64,000 nt of DNA from Halostreptopolyspora alba (GTDB taxonomy: Bacteria > Actinomycetota > Actinomycetes > Streptosporangiales > Streptosporangiaceae): NCBI GenBank assembly GCA_003725585.1, contig RJMB01000009.1:6787-70786 (forward strand), read 5' to 3'. Within the stretch, counting starts at the first letter, position 1. Each line of letters starts with the position of its first letter. The notes beneath the pieces were generated by a model. That model was given only the letters and a program-made list of their open reading frames with translations. It made no database searches and had not been told where the DNA came from. A program made the position numbers and the translations under genes. Positions 34,274 through 40,474 of the stretch are shown here, in pieces.

Positions 34274-34725
34274 ACAGTCTCGGCGTCGTCCCTGTCGAGC
34301 AGCGAGCTGTAGAACTCCTTCATCGCGTCCGGCGGGATCTCAGCGTTGCTGCCGACATGGGCGGGAAGGCCCGCCCGGGCCTTCCTCCAAGGGTCTTCGT
34401 TGTGGGTCATCTCGCTGAGCTGCTTCCCCGTTAGCTTCCCGTAGGTGTCGACCACAACGTCGATGCTCTTGCGCTGGTCAGGGGTCAGGTGGTCGACGTC
34501 ACCACGCGGCCACTCCCCAACGGAGAACTGGCCGCGGTGCTCGGCGAACAGTTCGCGTACGACAGGACCGTTGGCCCATGCCTCGATGCGCTCCTGGAAC
34601 AGGGGGTCCTCGTCCCAGACCAGCGACCACGCCTGCGAGTAGTAGACGAGCTTCTGAAGCTTCATGGTGGACACGGGGCCGACCTTGGACAGGACGTAAG
34701 CGGCTACGTCATGTGCGCTAGCCAC
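34270..34725 (-). CDS. Panacea (DUF4065, SocA/GepA-like) antitoxin candidate
   Basis: The protein has 151 residues from GTG (VASAHDVAAYVLSKVG) behind AAGGGAGACC. The Panacea signature is complete: VSTMKLQKLVYYSQAWSLVW, WANGPVVRELFAEHRG, VDTYGKLTGKQLSEMTHNEDPW and a late ARAGL. Panacea domains act as interchangeable antitoxin domains paired with many unrelated toxins, and are usually the first or second gene of a two-gene unit, as here. The gene is preceded by an A/T-richer promoter region. Confidence 0.82.
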   Translation of the reverse strand: MASAHDVAAYVLSKVGPVSTMKLQKLVYYSQAWSLVWDEDPLFQERIEAWANGPVVRELFAEHRGQFSVGEWPRGDVDHLTPDQRKSIDVVVDTYGKLTGKQLSEMTHNEDPWRKARAGLPAHVGSNAEIPPDAMKEFYSSLLDRDDAETV

Positions 34726-34918
34726 GGCGGTCTCCCTTCCTGTCGGTCGCGCTGTGCAGTTTGCTGTCGACTGCGGGTCGTGCGCGGGGGGGGTGGGCAC
34801 GTCAGAGATCCCAACTCAATCGTATGTCCGATTCGCATCTATTTCTGTACCCCTGGGGTGCGACAAATCTATCTCTTCGCAACGCTCGGCATTGGCAAAA
34901 CTACTAAACGCACCCATG

Positions 34919-34974
34919 GTGTTGCCGTCTGCAACACGAGCCACCGGCGACCGGCGCGGCTCTCGGTGGCTTTT
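34919..34974 (+). terminator. Tandem hairpins with T-run (rightward)
   Basis: A 7-bp stem (GTGTTGC / GCAACAC, 34919-34937) is followed by an 8-bp stem (AGCCACCG / CGGTGGCT, 34939-34971) ending in TTTT. It reads as a rightward intrinsic terminator, yet no rightward gene precedes it: upstream lies the A/T-rich promoter region of the antitoxin gene. The 350-nt gap 34726-35075 may therefore hold a short non-coding transcript. Confidence 0.5.
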
Positions 34975-35075
34975 CCTTGACCTGGCGAGGTGGGGTGGGC
35001 CCGACACCCGCCCCGCCCCCGCCAGGCGCCCGGAGACGCCCCCAGATGTCAGAGAGAGGCCACCGCACGCCGGGT

Positions 35076-35171
35076 TCAATCCGCCGCGTCCTGCTCGGCA
35101 GCGGCCTCCCGGCGCTCGCGCGGGGTCACCTCGTCGGTGGACCACTCCAGCAGGTCGGCGGGGTCGCTCAC
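35076..35171 (-). CDS. 31-residue small protein coupled to XRE gene
   Basis: It starts at a GTG that overlaps the XRE stop (GTGA). The product begins VSDPADLLEWSTDEVTPRE and ends acidic and Ala-rich (EAAAEQDAAD). Existence rests on the coupling and amphipathic character; the function is unknown. Confidence 0.45.
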   Translation of the reverse strand: MSDPADLLEWSTDEVTPRERREAAAEQDAAD

Positions 35172-35464
35172 TGGTCGTCCTCCGCCCACTCGATGAGGAC
35201 AGTGGGGTGGCAGCCCAGGGCGTCGGCGAGACGGCCGATGGTGCGCAGGTCAGGGGTCTGCTGGCCAGCCTCCCAGCGGGCCAGGCTCCTGCGGTCGAGC
35301 CCGCTGGTCTTGGCAAGCCGGATCTTGGACAGGCCGCGCTGCTCGCGAACGAGCTGCATGGCCCGATGGTGAATCTCAGCGTGTGCACGGGTGGGTCTCC
35401 CGGAACGAAGGTCGGTACGGCTCCGACCTCGTCCCGACTCCCACTTGCCCTTTCGGGTAGCCAA
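35168..35464 (-). CDS. XRE-family HTH regulator
   Basis: The protein has up to 98 residues. The HTH is clear in the second half: MQLVREQRGLSKIRLAKTS then GLDRRSLARWEAGQQTPDL and IGRLADALGCHP. The first start is a TTG without ribosome site, and an ATG at 35359 would give a 63-residue protein. Both are possible; the HTH is retained in either case. Confidence 0.7.
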   Translation of the reverse strand: MATRKGKWESGRGRSRTDLRSGRPTRAHAEIHHRAMQLVREQRGLSKIRLAKTSGLDRRSLARWEAGQQTPDLRTIGRLADALGCHPTVLIEWAEDDQ

Positions 35465-35750
35465 GATCTACGAGTTCAGTGCTCCTGCGGTGACTCCACC
35501 CCATCACCCGGGCGTCGCTCCCGCAATCGGTAGGGGTGCCCCAGCTACCGCCCTCCCCCGGTACCCCCAGTACGGCAACGACACGCCGGGCTCCTACGGG
35601 GCTCATCACTCGTCGTTCGGGCCGGCGCAACGAGAAGTGACAGCAAGGCGTGTTCAGGCCGACACAGCCTCGTAATCCGCTCGTGACCCCACTCAGAGGG
35701 CCGTCACAGGTCGGCCACACCAGCGCCCCTTATCGGTGGCGAGTGACATC

Positions 35751-36125
35751 ATGTCGGGCATGAGCAGACATGAAAGCGACGAGGACCGTGTGTTGGACGC
35801 GTTCCGGCGCTGGCTGATCGCCGAGGGCTGGACCCCCACCACGCCCACCGACCAGTGGACCGACATCGAGGCGGTGCGCGGCGACGAGCGGCTGATCGGT
35901 GAGGCCAAGGGCCGAACCACCGAGAGGGGCATAGACGCTGACATCGCGTACGGCCAGCTGCTGCGCCGGATGACGGACCAGTCCCCGACCATCCGCTACG
36001 CCCTGATCGTGCCGACCTCGGCCGTCAAGGCTGCCGAGCGCGTTCCCTCTGCCGTGCGGCACCCGCTCCGAATCGACCTGTACGAAGTCACCGACGACAA
36101 CCGCGTACTTCCCCGCCCGGCGTAG
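35751..36125 (+). CDS. Small PD-(D/E)xK nuclease-like protein
   Basis: The protein has 124 residues from ATG, with GGCGAG 7 nt upstream. A possible restriction-endonuclease-like core is visible: EDRVLDAFRRWLIAEGWTP, then DIEAVRGDERLIGEAKGRT, which supplies D...ExK. AYGQLLRRMTDQSPTIRYALIVP follows in the usual order. The small size and lack of a methyltransferase suggest a stand-alone nuclease or a repair-type domain. The gap 35465-35750 holds nothing else recognisable. Confidence 0.6.
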   Translation: MSGMSRHESDEDRVLDAFRRWLIAEGWTPTTPTDQWTDIEAVRGDERLIGEAKGRTTERGIDADIAYGQLLRRMTDQSPTIRYALIVPTSAVKAAERVPSAVRHPLRIDLYEVTDDNRVLPRPA

Positions 36126-36201
36126 CCCCTCCTCGGCCGCCCGTGGGGTCTCGGAGCCGCCCGACGCCACCTGGCGCCGAGCGGCTGAGGGTGGTTAAGG
36201 G

Positions 36202-36639
36202 CTAGCTGGCCGGACCTCGGGGGTCGTAATAGGCCCCCTCGCCCCGCTGTTCGAGCTGGTTGGCGAACCACGGAGCCGACAGCATCGAGAACCGCCGCCC
36301 GGCCCGAGGCGGGGGGTTGTCCAGCTCCCGCACGAAGTCCTCAAGCTCCGGTTGGATGAGCGTGGGGGCGTACGGGGTGTCGGCTTCGACGGCCACCGCA
36401 ACCCACAGGTTCGGAGTGCGCCGGATACGCCAGGTGTCGCCGTACACCTGCCGCAGCACCGCCAACACGGCCGTTTCAAGGTCCGCTTCGCAAACCAGAC
36501 GGGTCATGTGCTCGCAGTGGGCGCCCCACACCCGCGAGCCGTCCCGGGCGACGTTCACCAGCCGCACCTCGGCCCCCACCGCTTCGGCCCACGCTTGCAG
36601 TTCGCTCAGGTCGTTTAGCTGCTTGATGTCGGGGTTCAC
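36202..36639 (-). CDS. Hypothetical protein
   Basis: The protein has 145 residues from GTG with GGAGG upstream, its start overlapping the stop of the preceding 50-residue gene (GTGA). It contains LQAWAEAVGAEVRLVNVARD and WRIRRTPNLWVAVAVEADTP. The end is Pro/Gly-rich. No family is recognised. It belongs to a two-gene leftward operon driven from the palindrome region. Confidence 0.55.
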   Translation of the reverse strand: MNPDIKQLNDLSELQAWAEAVGAEVRLVNVARDGSRVWGAHCEHMTRLVCEADLETAVLAVLRQVYGDTWRIRRTPNLWVAVAVEADTPYAPTLIQPELEDFVRELDNPPPRAGRRFSMLSAPWFANQLEQRGEGAYYDPRGPAS

Positions 36640-36788
36640 CGCAGGGCCTCCAATCCGGCCAGGGTGCGCCGCAGCAGCTCGGCTGAAAGGGCGTCCTGCG
36701 TTGCTTTTTGGCGCTCCCAGATCCGGTAGTACGGCCGAACGCGGTTGGAACGGCGGGGCGCCGCTGTGGTTTCATTAGGCACTGTCAT
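36636..36788 (-). CDS. 50-residue small protein downstream of the palindrome
   Basis: It begins MTVPNETTAAPRRSNRVRP and contains a basic helix (YRIWERQKATQDALSAELLR). It is coupled to the next gene by a GTGA overlap. It is the first gene after the divergent promoter at 36856-36894. The function is unknown. Confidence 0.5.
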   Translation of the reverse strand: MTVPNETTAAPRRSNRVRPYYRIWERQKATQDALSAELLRRTLAGLEALR

Positions 36789-36855
36789 CGACTCCTCAGC
36801 AGTCGGTGGCCACACCCCCGGCCTGTGGCTGCAGGCGCGGGGGCCTTTTCTATCC

Positions 36856-36894
36856 ATTATACATGACAACACATGACCTCACGTGAGGTCATGT
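36856..36894. promoter_or_regulatory. Perfect 24-bp palindrome and leftward -10 box
   Basis: ACATGACCTCAC is followed directly by its exact complement (36871-36894). Read leftward, TATAAT at 36861-36856 is a consensus -10. The matching -35 position (about 36879-36885) falls inside the palindrome, so a repressor bound there would block leftward transcription. A half-like word ACATGAC is repeated at 36861-36867. The adjacent GntR gene is the natural candidate for the binding protein. Confidence 0.75.
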
Positions 36895-36922
36895 GAAAGC
36901 GCAGGTCAGCGACTATTGTTAT

Positions 36923-37162
36923 ATGGCGATAGACCTGGACGGTCCTGAGTTCCTGCGCGATCAGGTGGCGGCGATCCTGCGCGCCCGGATCGAGTCGGGC
37001 GAGTACCCGCCTCGGCGCCGTATCCCACCTGAGGCCGAGTTCATCGAGGAGTTCGGGGTGTCACGGCCCACCGTGCGCGCCGCGTTGGCCATCCTCGAAG
37101 ACGAGGGCCGCATCGTCACCCGGCGCGGCAAGGGCCGGTTCGTGGTCGGGCCGGAAAGCTAG
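36923..37162 (+). CDS. GntR-type HTH regulator, DNA-binding domain only
   Basis: The protein has 79 residues from ATG (MAIDLDGPEFLRDQ); a GTG at 36893 would add ten residues but lies in the palindrome. The winged HTH is complete: AAILRARIESGEYPPRRRIPPEAEFIEEFGVSRPTV (read in order), RAALAILEDEGRI, GKGRFVV. There is no effector (UTRA/FCD) domain, so it resembles a minimal KorSA-like regulator of actinobacterial integrative elements. It probably binds the adjacent palindrome. It is convergent with the next gene (4-nt overlap). Confidence 0.8.
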   Translation: MAIDLDGPEFLRDQVAAILRARIESGEYPPRRRIPPEAEFIEEFGVSRPTVRAALAILEDEGRIVTRRGKGRFVVGPES

Positions 37163-37452
37163 TCCTGCGGGTCGATCCGCTCGGCCACGTCGGGCCAGCC
37201 GAGCTGGCGACCCCACTGGGCACTCCCCTGGCCGGTGGCCACGTCGCCGCTGGTTTTGAACACCCAGCACCCGGCCACGCCCCACCGAATCAAGTGGCCT
37301 TTGAGCTTGCCGTCGTGGCCGGGCGCCCACGTGCGGCTGGTCTCGCTGTCGCACCCGGTTGTCTCGACGCGCCACGTTGTCTCGCCGTCTGGCACCAGCC
37401 CCCAAAAGCTGGCGCACTCGCACTGCTGTCGTTCGTTGTCAGATGACGTCAT
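37159..37452 (-). CDS. Cys-motif / APGHD protein, second paralogue
   Basis: The protein has 97 residues from ATG (MTSSDNERQQCECASFWG). It shares with the protein at 23497-23931 the order CxC, TTGC, R-x-W/F, APGHDxKLKGxLIR: here RTWAPGHDGKLKGHLIRWG. The C-terminal half differs. Both copies lie near opposite ends of the element. The function is unknown; metal binding through CxC...C...H is possible. Confidence 0.62.
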   Translation of the reverse strand: MTSSDNERQQCECASFWGLVPDGETTWRVETTGCDSETSRTWAPGHDGKLKGHLIRWGVAGCWVFKTSGDVATGQGSAQWGRQLGWPDVAERIDPQD

Positions 37453-37555
37453 GTCGACTGACCCTAGCGCACCTGGTGGGCACGTGTCGGGAGAACGCCG
37501 AACCAATTGGGGCAAAGCGGGGGCGCGTGTCCGTGACGGCTGGGACCATCGGGGC

Positions 37556-38260
37556 ATGACACCAGAAACGTGGGCCGCGATTGCCGCCGCAGGGGGCGCT
37601 TGGGCCGCCGCCCTCGTGTCCATCGTGTCGGCAATCTTCACCGGAGTCCAGGTCAAAGCCGTCAGAAAGCAGACCGGGCACCAGGAGCGGGCGGCCGACG
37701 CAGCGAATGAGCAAACCAAACTTCAGCGCCAGATAGCCAGGGACGCCGCCCAGCCCTACGTCTGGGTGGACGTGCGCGCGGATGAGGCACAGGGGTCGGC
37801 GTTTAACCTGCTCCTTGGTAACTCGGGGCCGACGTTCGCGCACAACATCCGCGCCACCATCGACCCACCACTGCCGAGTGACAACAGTTCCTCCGCGAAG
37901 GGAGAAGCCGCACAGCGGCGACTGCGCGAGGGCATCAAGTCGCTCGGTCCTGGCCACAGGCTCGTCTGGTTTATCGGCATTGGCCGTAAGATCGTGGAGG
38001 AGGACGTCCCGCAGCTCCACACGATCACGATCGAGGCTGAAGGGCCATACGGCCCGGTCGGGCCGCTGACCTACGACCTCGACCTCGCCGACTTCCGCGA
38101 AACCCGTGACGCGCCTGAGGGCAACCTGTACTTCGTCCGCAAGGCGATCGAAAAGATTGAGGAGAAGCTCCCGAGCCCAAAGAAGCCGCTGCGGGTGGTC
38201 GTCGAGGGCCGGGGCGACGAGCAGGGGCCGCCCAAGTCTCTGGTGGACGGTTCCTCGTAG
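37556..38260 (+). CDS. Membrane-anchored protein, unknown
   Basis: The protein has 234 residues from ATG. One N-terminal helix (WAAIAAAGGAWAAALVSIVSAIF, split here by no charged residue) is followed by a short coiled coil (AADAANEQTKLQRQIARDAA) and a predicted beta-rich domain (YVWVDVRADEAQGSAFNLLL, FAHNIRATIDPP, HRLVWFIGIG, HTITIEAEGPYG). The layout is typical of proteins exposed on one face of the membrane, of the kind seen in prophages and integrative elements; the role is unknown. Confidence 0.55.
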   Translation: MTPETWAAIAAAGGAWAAALVSIVSAIFTGVQVKAVRKQTGHQERAADAANEQTKLQRQIARDAAQPYVWVDVRADEAQGSAFNLLLGNSGPTFAHNIRATIDPPLPSDNSSSAKGEAAQRRLREGIKSLGPGHRLVWFIGIGRKIVEEDVPQLHTITIEAEGPYGPVGPLTYDLDLADFRETRDAPEGNLYFVRKAIEKIEEKLPSPKKPLRVVVEGRGDEQGPPKSLVDGSS

Positions 38261-38376
38261 CGGCGCCGCGCCCCCGCACACGCGCGGCCCCACCGCCCGG
38301 TGGGGGCCGCGGGCCGTGGCCGGACCGCTACGCGAGGTCCAGGGCGAACGGGAGCCGACCTCTGGCGGGCGGTGCC

Positions 38377-38403
38377 AAAACGGCCCCGCGCGTGGACGGG
38401 GCC
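38377..38403 (-). terminator. Terminator of the parA gene
   Basis: Read leftward, a 7-bp stem (GGCCCCG / CGGGGCC) with an 8-nt loop is followed by TTTT, 16 nt after the ParA stop. A second GC hairpin nearer 38283-38312 (GCGGCCCCACCG paired with CGGTGGGGGCCGC, one bulge) can serve the rightward gene at 37556. Confidence 0.7.
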
Positions 38404-38418
38404 ATTCCGGTCCGGGTG

Positions 38419-39480
38419 TTAGGAAGCCGGTTCGGTTTCGCCAACCGAACCGGCTTCCCCATCCAAGAGCGCAACCAGCTCATCGACCACTTCCACGGCG
38501 TTCCTGCGGTACTCCTCGTTCACCTGGATGCGGTGTCCCATCACCTCCAGGCGGCCAGAGGGCAGGCAGTAGAAGGGGCAGCCCCGGGCAAAGGCCACCA
38601 CGCCCGTGGTCTGGAAGTCCCGGATGTCGACCACACCGTCTTCGATCTCACCGAATGTGAAGATCTCCTGGTGTGAATGCAGGATCTTCGTGACGTCGTT
38701 GTCGATCGAGCGCAGCACAACCGCGTAGGCAGAGGCAGGCCCCATGTACTGGGTCAGACGGTTCTTGGCGATCACATGGACCTTCGGAAGCCCACGACCC
38801 GCCTCTCGGAGCCGAGTTGCAAAGGCGTAGGACGCGTAGATATCTGACGGCAGCTTCATACCAAAGACCAGCGAGAACGCGTTCTGAATCGCTCGACGGG
38901 ACGAGTCGTCAGCCATAACGGGGAGAACAAGCCGGTCGGTGCTGGACAGAGCGATCTGCGTGTAGATCGAGAAGCTCGGGTTGGCGTCAATGAAGACCAC
39001 GTCGTAGTCATCGCGCAGCTGGTCAAGGAAGTCCGAGAGCCAGCCGATCACAGACACCCAGGCGTTGGTCCCCGGGATCTGAGTGTTCGCCAACGTCGAG
39101 ATCGCGTTGGACTGAAGCTCAAGAAGCGGATCGCCGCAGACAAGGTCGATGTTGCCGGGGATCGACTCGTTGTACTCCTGGGGGCGGGTGATGAAGTCCC
39201 TGGCCTCGAAGCCGGGTGAACTGTATGGGGCAGGCAGCCGAAGCTGGAAGTACCCCCCAATGGTTGCACGCTGCGTTTCCCCCTGTCGAAGCAGGAGGTT
39301 TTGACTACCTCCGTCGGTCAACCCTCCGAGAAGCAGCTCGGACATGTTGGCCTGCGGGCAGACGTCGACAACCAGCACCCGCTGCTCGGGGTGCTTGTGC
39401 GCGTAGGCGCAAGCCGACTGGAAGCACAGACTGGTCTTGCCGGTGCCGCCCTTGTTATTCCAGAACCCATAGACGATCAT
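38419..39480 (-). CDS. ParA/MinD-type partition ATPase
   Basis: The protein has 353 residues from ATG (MIVYGFWNNKGG) with AAGGAGG 8 nt upstream. The deviant Walker A is KGGTGKTS. VLVVDVCPQANMSELLLGG (A'/switch I) and YDVVFIDANPSFSIY (Walker B region) follow. It is larger than minimal ParA, with an extra C-terminal part (YCLPSGRLEVMGHRI, EVVDELVALLDGE). ParA proteins segregate or position plasmids. No ParB or centromere-like repeat is visible beside it, but the element could use it while in the replicating circular form. Confidence 0.85.
   Translation of the reverse strand: MIVYGFWNNKGGTGKTSLCFQSACAYAHKHPEQRVLVVDVCPQANMSELLLGGLTDGGSQNLLLRQGETQRATIGGYFQLRLPAPYSSPGFEARDFITRPQEYNESIPGNIDLVCGDPLLELQSNAISTLANTQIPGTNAWVSVIGWLSDFLDQLRDDYDVVFIDANPSFSIYTQIALSSTDRLVLPVMADDSSRRAIQNAFSLVFGMKLPSDIYASYAFATRLREAGRGLPKVHVIAKNRLTQYMGPASAYAVVLRSIDNDVTKILHSHQEIFTFGEIEDGVVDIRDFQTTGVVAFARGCPFYCLPSGRLEVMGHRIQVNEEYRRNAVEVVDELVALLDGEAGSVGETEPAS
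38422..38458. repeat. 16-bp perfect inverted repeat in the end of parA
   Basis: GGAAGCCGGTTCGGTT and its exact complement enclose five nt and cover the last 12 codons of ParA, directly before its stop. A stem of this length inside coding sequence is unusual and it lies just upstream of the T-run terminator. Confidence 0.6.
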
Positions 39481-39489
39481 GAGTGACAC

Positions 39490-39550
39490 CTCCTTGTCTT
39501 TCGTGTACTATCTTACGTACTTAGCATACACAACAAAGTCAGAAAATGAC
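39490..39550 (-). promoter_or_regulatory. A/T-rich promoter region of parA
   Basis: About 60 nt of A/T-rich sequence lie directly upstream of the parA ribosome site, at the right edge of the element. Leftward, TAAGAT is preceded at 15-nt spacing by TTGTTG. Short inverted words (GTGTA ... TACAC, GTAC ... GTAC) could bind a regulator. The exact promoter cannot be fixed. Confidence 0.45.
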
Positions 39551-39598
39551 ACGCCCGCCCAGCGATGCCACCGGGTGGGACCGTGGGCGATCAGATGG

Positions 39599-40474
39599 CT
39601 ACGCCACGTCTAGCGCGAACGGGACCGGACCCAGAGCGGCCCCCCAGAAAACAGGCCCGGGAACCGCCATGAGCGAGCGACACAGCTGAAGGCTGTGCTT
39701 GGCGGTGTTCAGCGCGCCACTGCGCCGCCCGGCCTCGACGACAACCGTGCCCGGCGTGAGGGCGGCGATCAGGCGGTTCCGGACCAGGAAACCGTGCCGG
39801 GCGGGCCTGGTACCCAACGGGTGCTCGCTCACGAGCGCGCCTCGCACCGCGATGTCACCGAACAGGTTCTCGTGACCGCTCGGATAGTTCATATCGAGCC
39901 CACAGGCCAGGACCGCGACGGTTGGGGCACCACCGGCCAACGCGCCACGGTGGGACGCCGCGTCGATTCCGTAGGCGCCCCCGGACACCACGCACCAGGA
40001 ACGCTCGGCGAGCGCGCACGCGAGTTCACCGGCGACATGCGCCCCGTACCCGCTCGCCGCCCGCGAGCCGACCATGGCCACCGAGCGCAGGCAGGCGTTG
40101 CGGAGGTCGTGGGCTCCGCGAACCCACAGAGCGTAGGGCCGGTGCTCGGCGAGCTGGTCGAGCTGGGCCGGCCACTCGGGATCGCCCGGGGTGACGAGCC
40201 GCACTCCCAGATCGGCGGCGCTGGTGATCAGGTTCTCGGTGTCGAGGGTCGCGGCGCGTTCCCGCCAGAGCTCGGCCCGGGCGGGATCGGGTCCATGGAC
40301 CGAGCCGGCCGAGAGGGGCTCGCCCGACAGCAGCGCGTGCCACACGGCGGCCGCACCGCGCTCGGCGAGCAGGGAGCCCACGAACGGGTCGGCGGGGGGT
40401 ACCGCGGCGGTCAGGCAGGCGCGCGCCACAGCCTCACGGGAGGGGTCCCCGGGTTCGGCCACGGGGCTGGTCAC
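39599..40474 (-). pseudogene. dprA: 5' fragment of dprA (DNA-processing protein A), truncated by the element
   Basis: The fragment has 291 codons from a GTG that overlaps the comM stop (GTGA). Residues 1-273 are DprA: the N-terminal part and most of the Rossmann domain (RSVAMVGSRAASGYG, VVSGGAYGIDAASHRGAL, HPLGTRPARHGFLVRNRLIAA, GTVVVEAGRRSGALNTA, MAVPGP). After VPGP the frame runs into element sequence and ends FALDVA. The missing C-terminal ~114 residues are at 21141-21485. DprA loads RecA on incoming single-stranded DNA; loss of the end of the Rossmann fold and the winged helix probably inactivates it. Confidence 0.93.
39654..39658. other. attR: right integration junction
   Basis: The same GGGCC (coding strand) as at attL lies here in the same codon phase of the VPGP motif of dprA. 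To its right is the dprA 5' part, to its left element DNA. Together with attL it sets the element length at about 18.17 kb. Confidence 0.8.

Larger units (their letters stand above)
21486..39653. mobile_element. Integrated element (~18.2 kb) inserted in dprA
   Basis: The element is bounded by attL (21481-21485) and attR (39654-39658). It contains a large serine integrase at the left end and a ParA at the right end. Between them are a WYL protein, a DUF2637 protein, HNH endonucleases, XRE and GntR regulators, a primase-polymerase/helicase, a Panacea-type toxin-antitoxin candidate and many small genes of unknown function. Integration cuts dprA, which is otherwise intact, so the event is recent or the loss is tolerated. 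I find no TraB/FtsK translocase, relaxase, portal, terminase or capsid gene. It is best described as an integrative plasmid-like element or a satellite that may need a helper to transfer. Confidence 0.9.

Noticed and set aside
21486-39653. Prophage
   Set aside because: No terminase, portal, capsid, tail or lysis genes are recognisable; the gene content is that of an integrative plasmid-like element.
21483-39662. The 7-bp word TCCCGGG at both junctions as att core
   Set aside because: It is present at both ends but in different codon phases. Crossover there would rebuild dprA out of frame, while GGGCC rebuilds it in frame.
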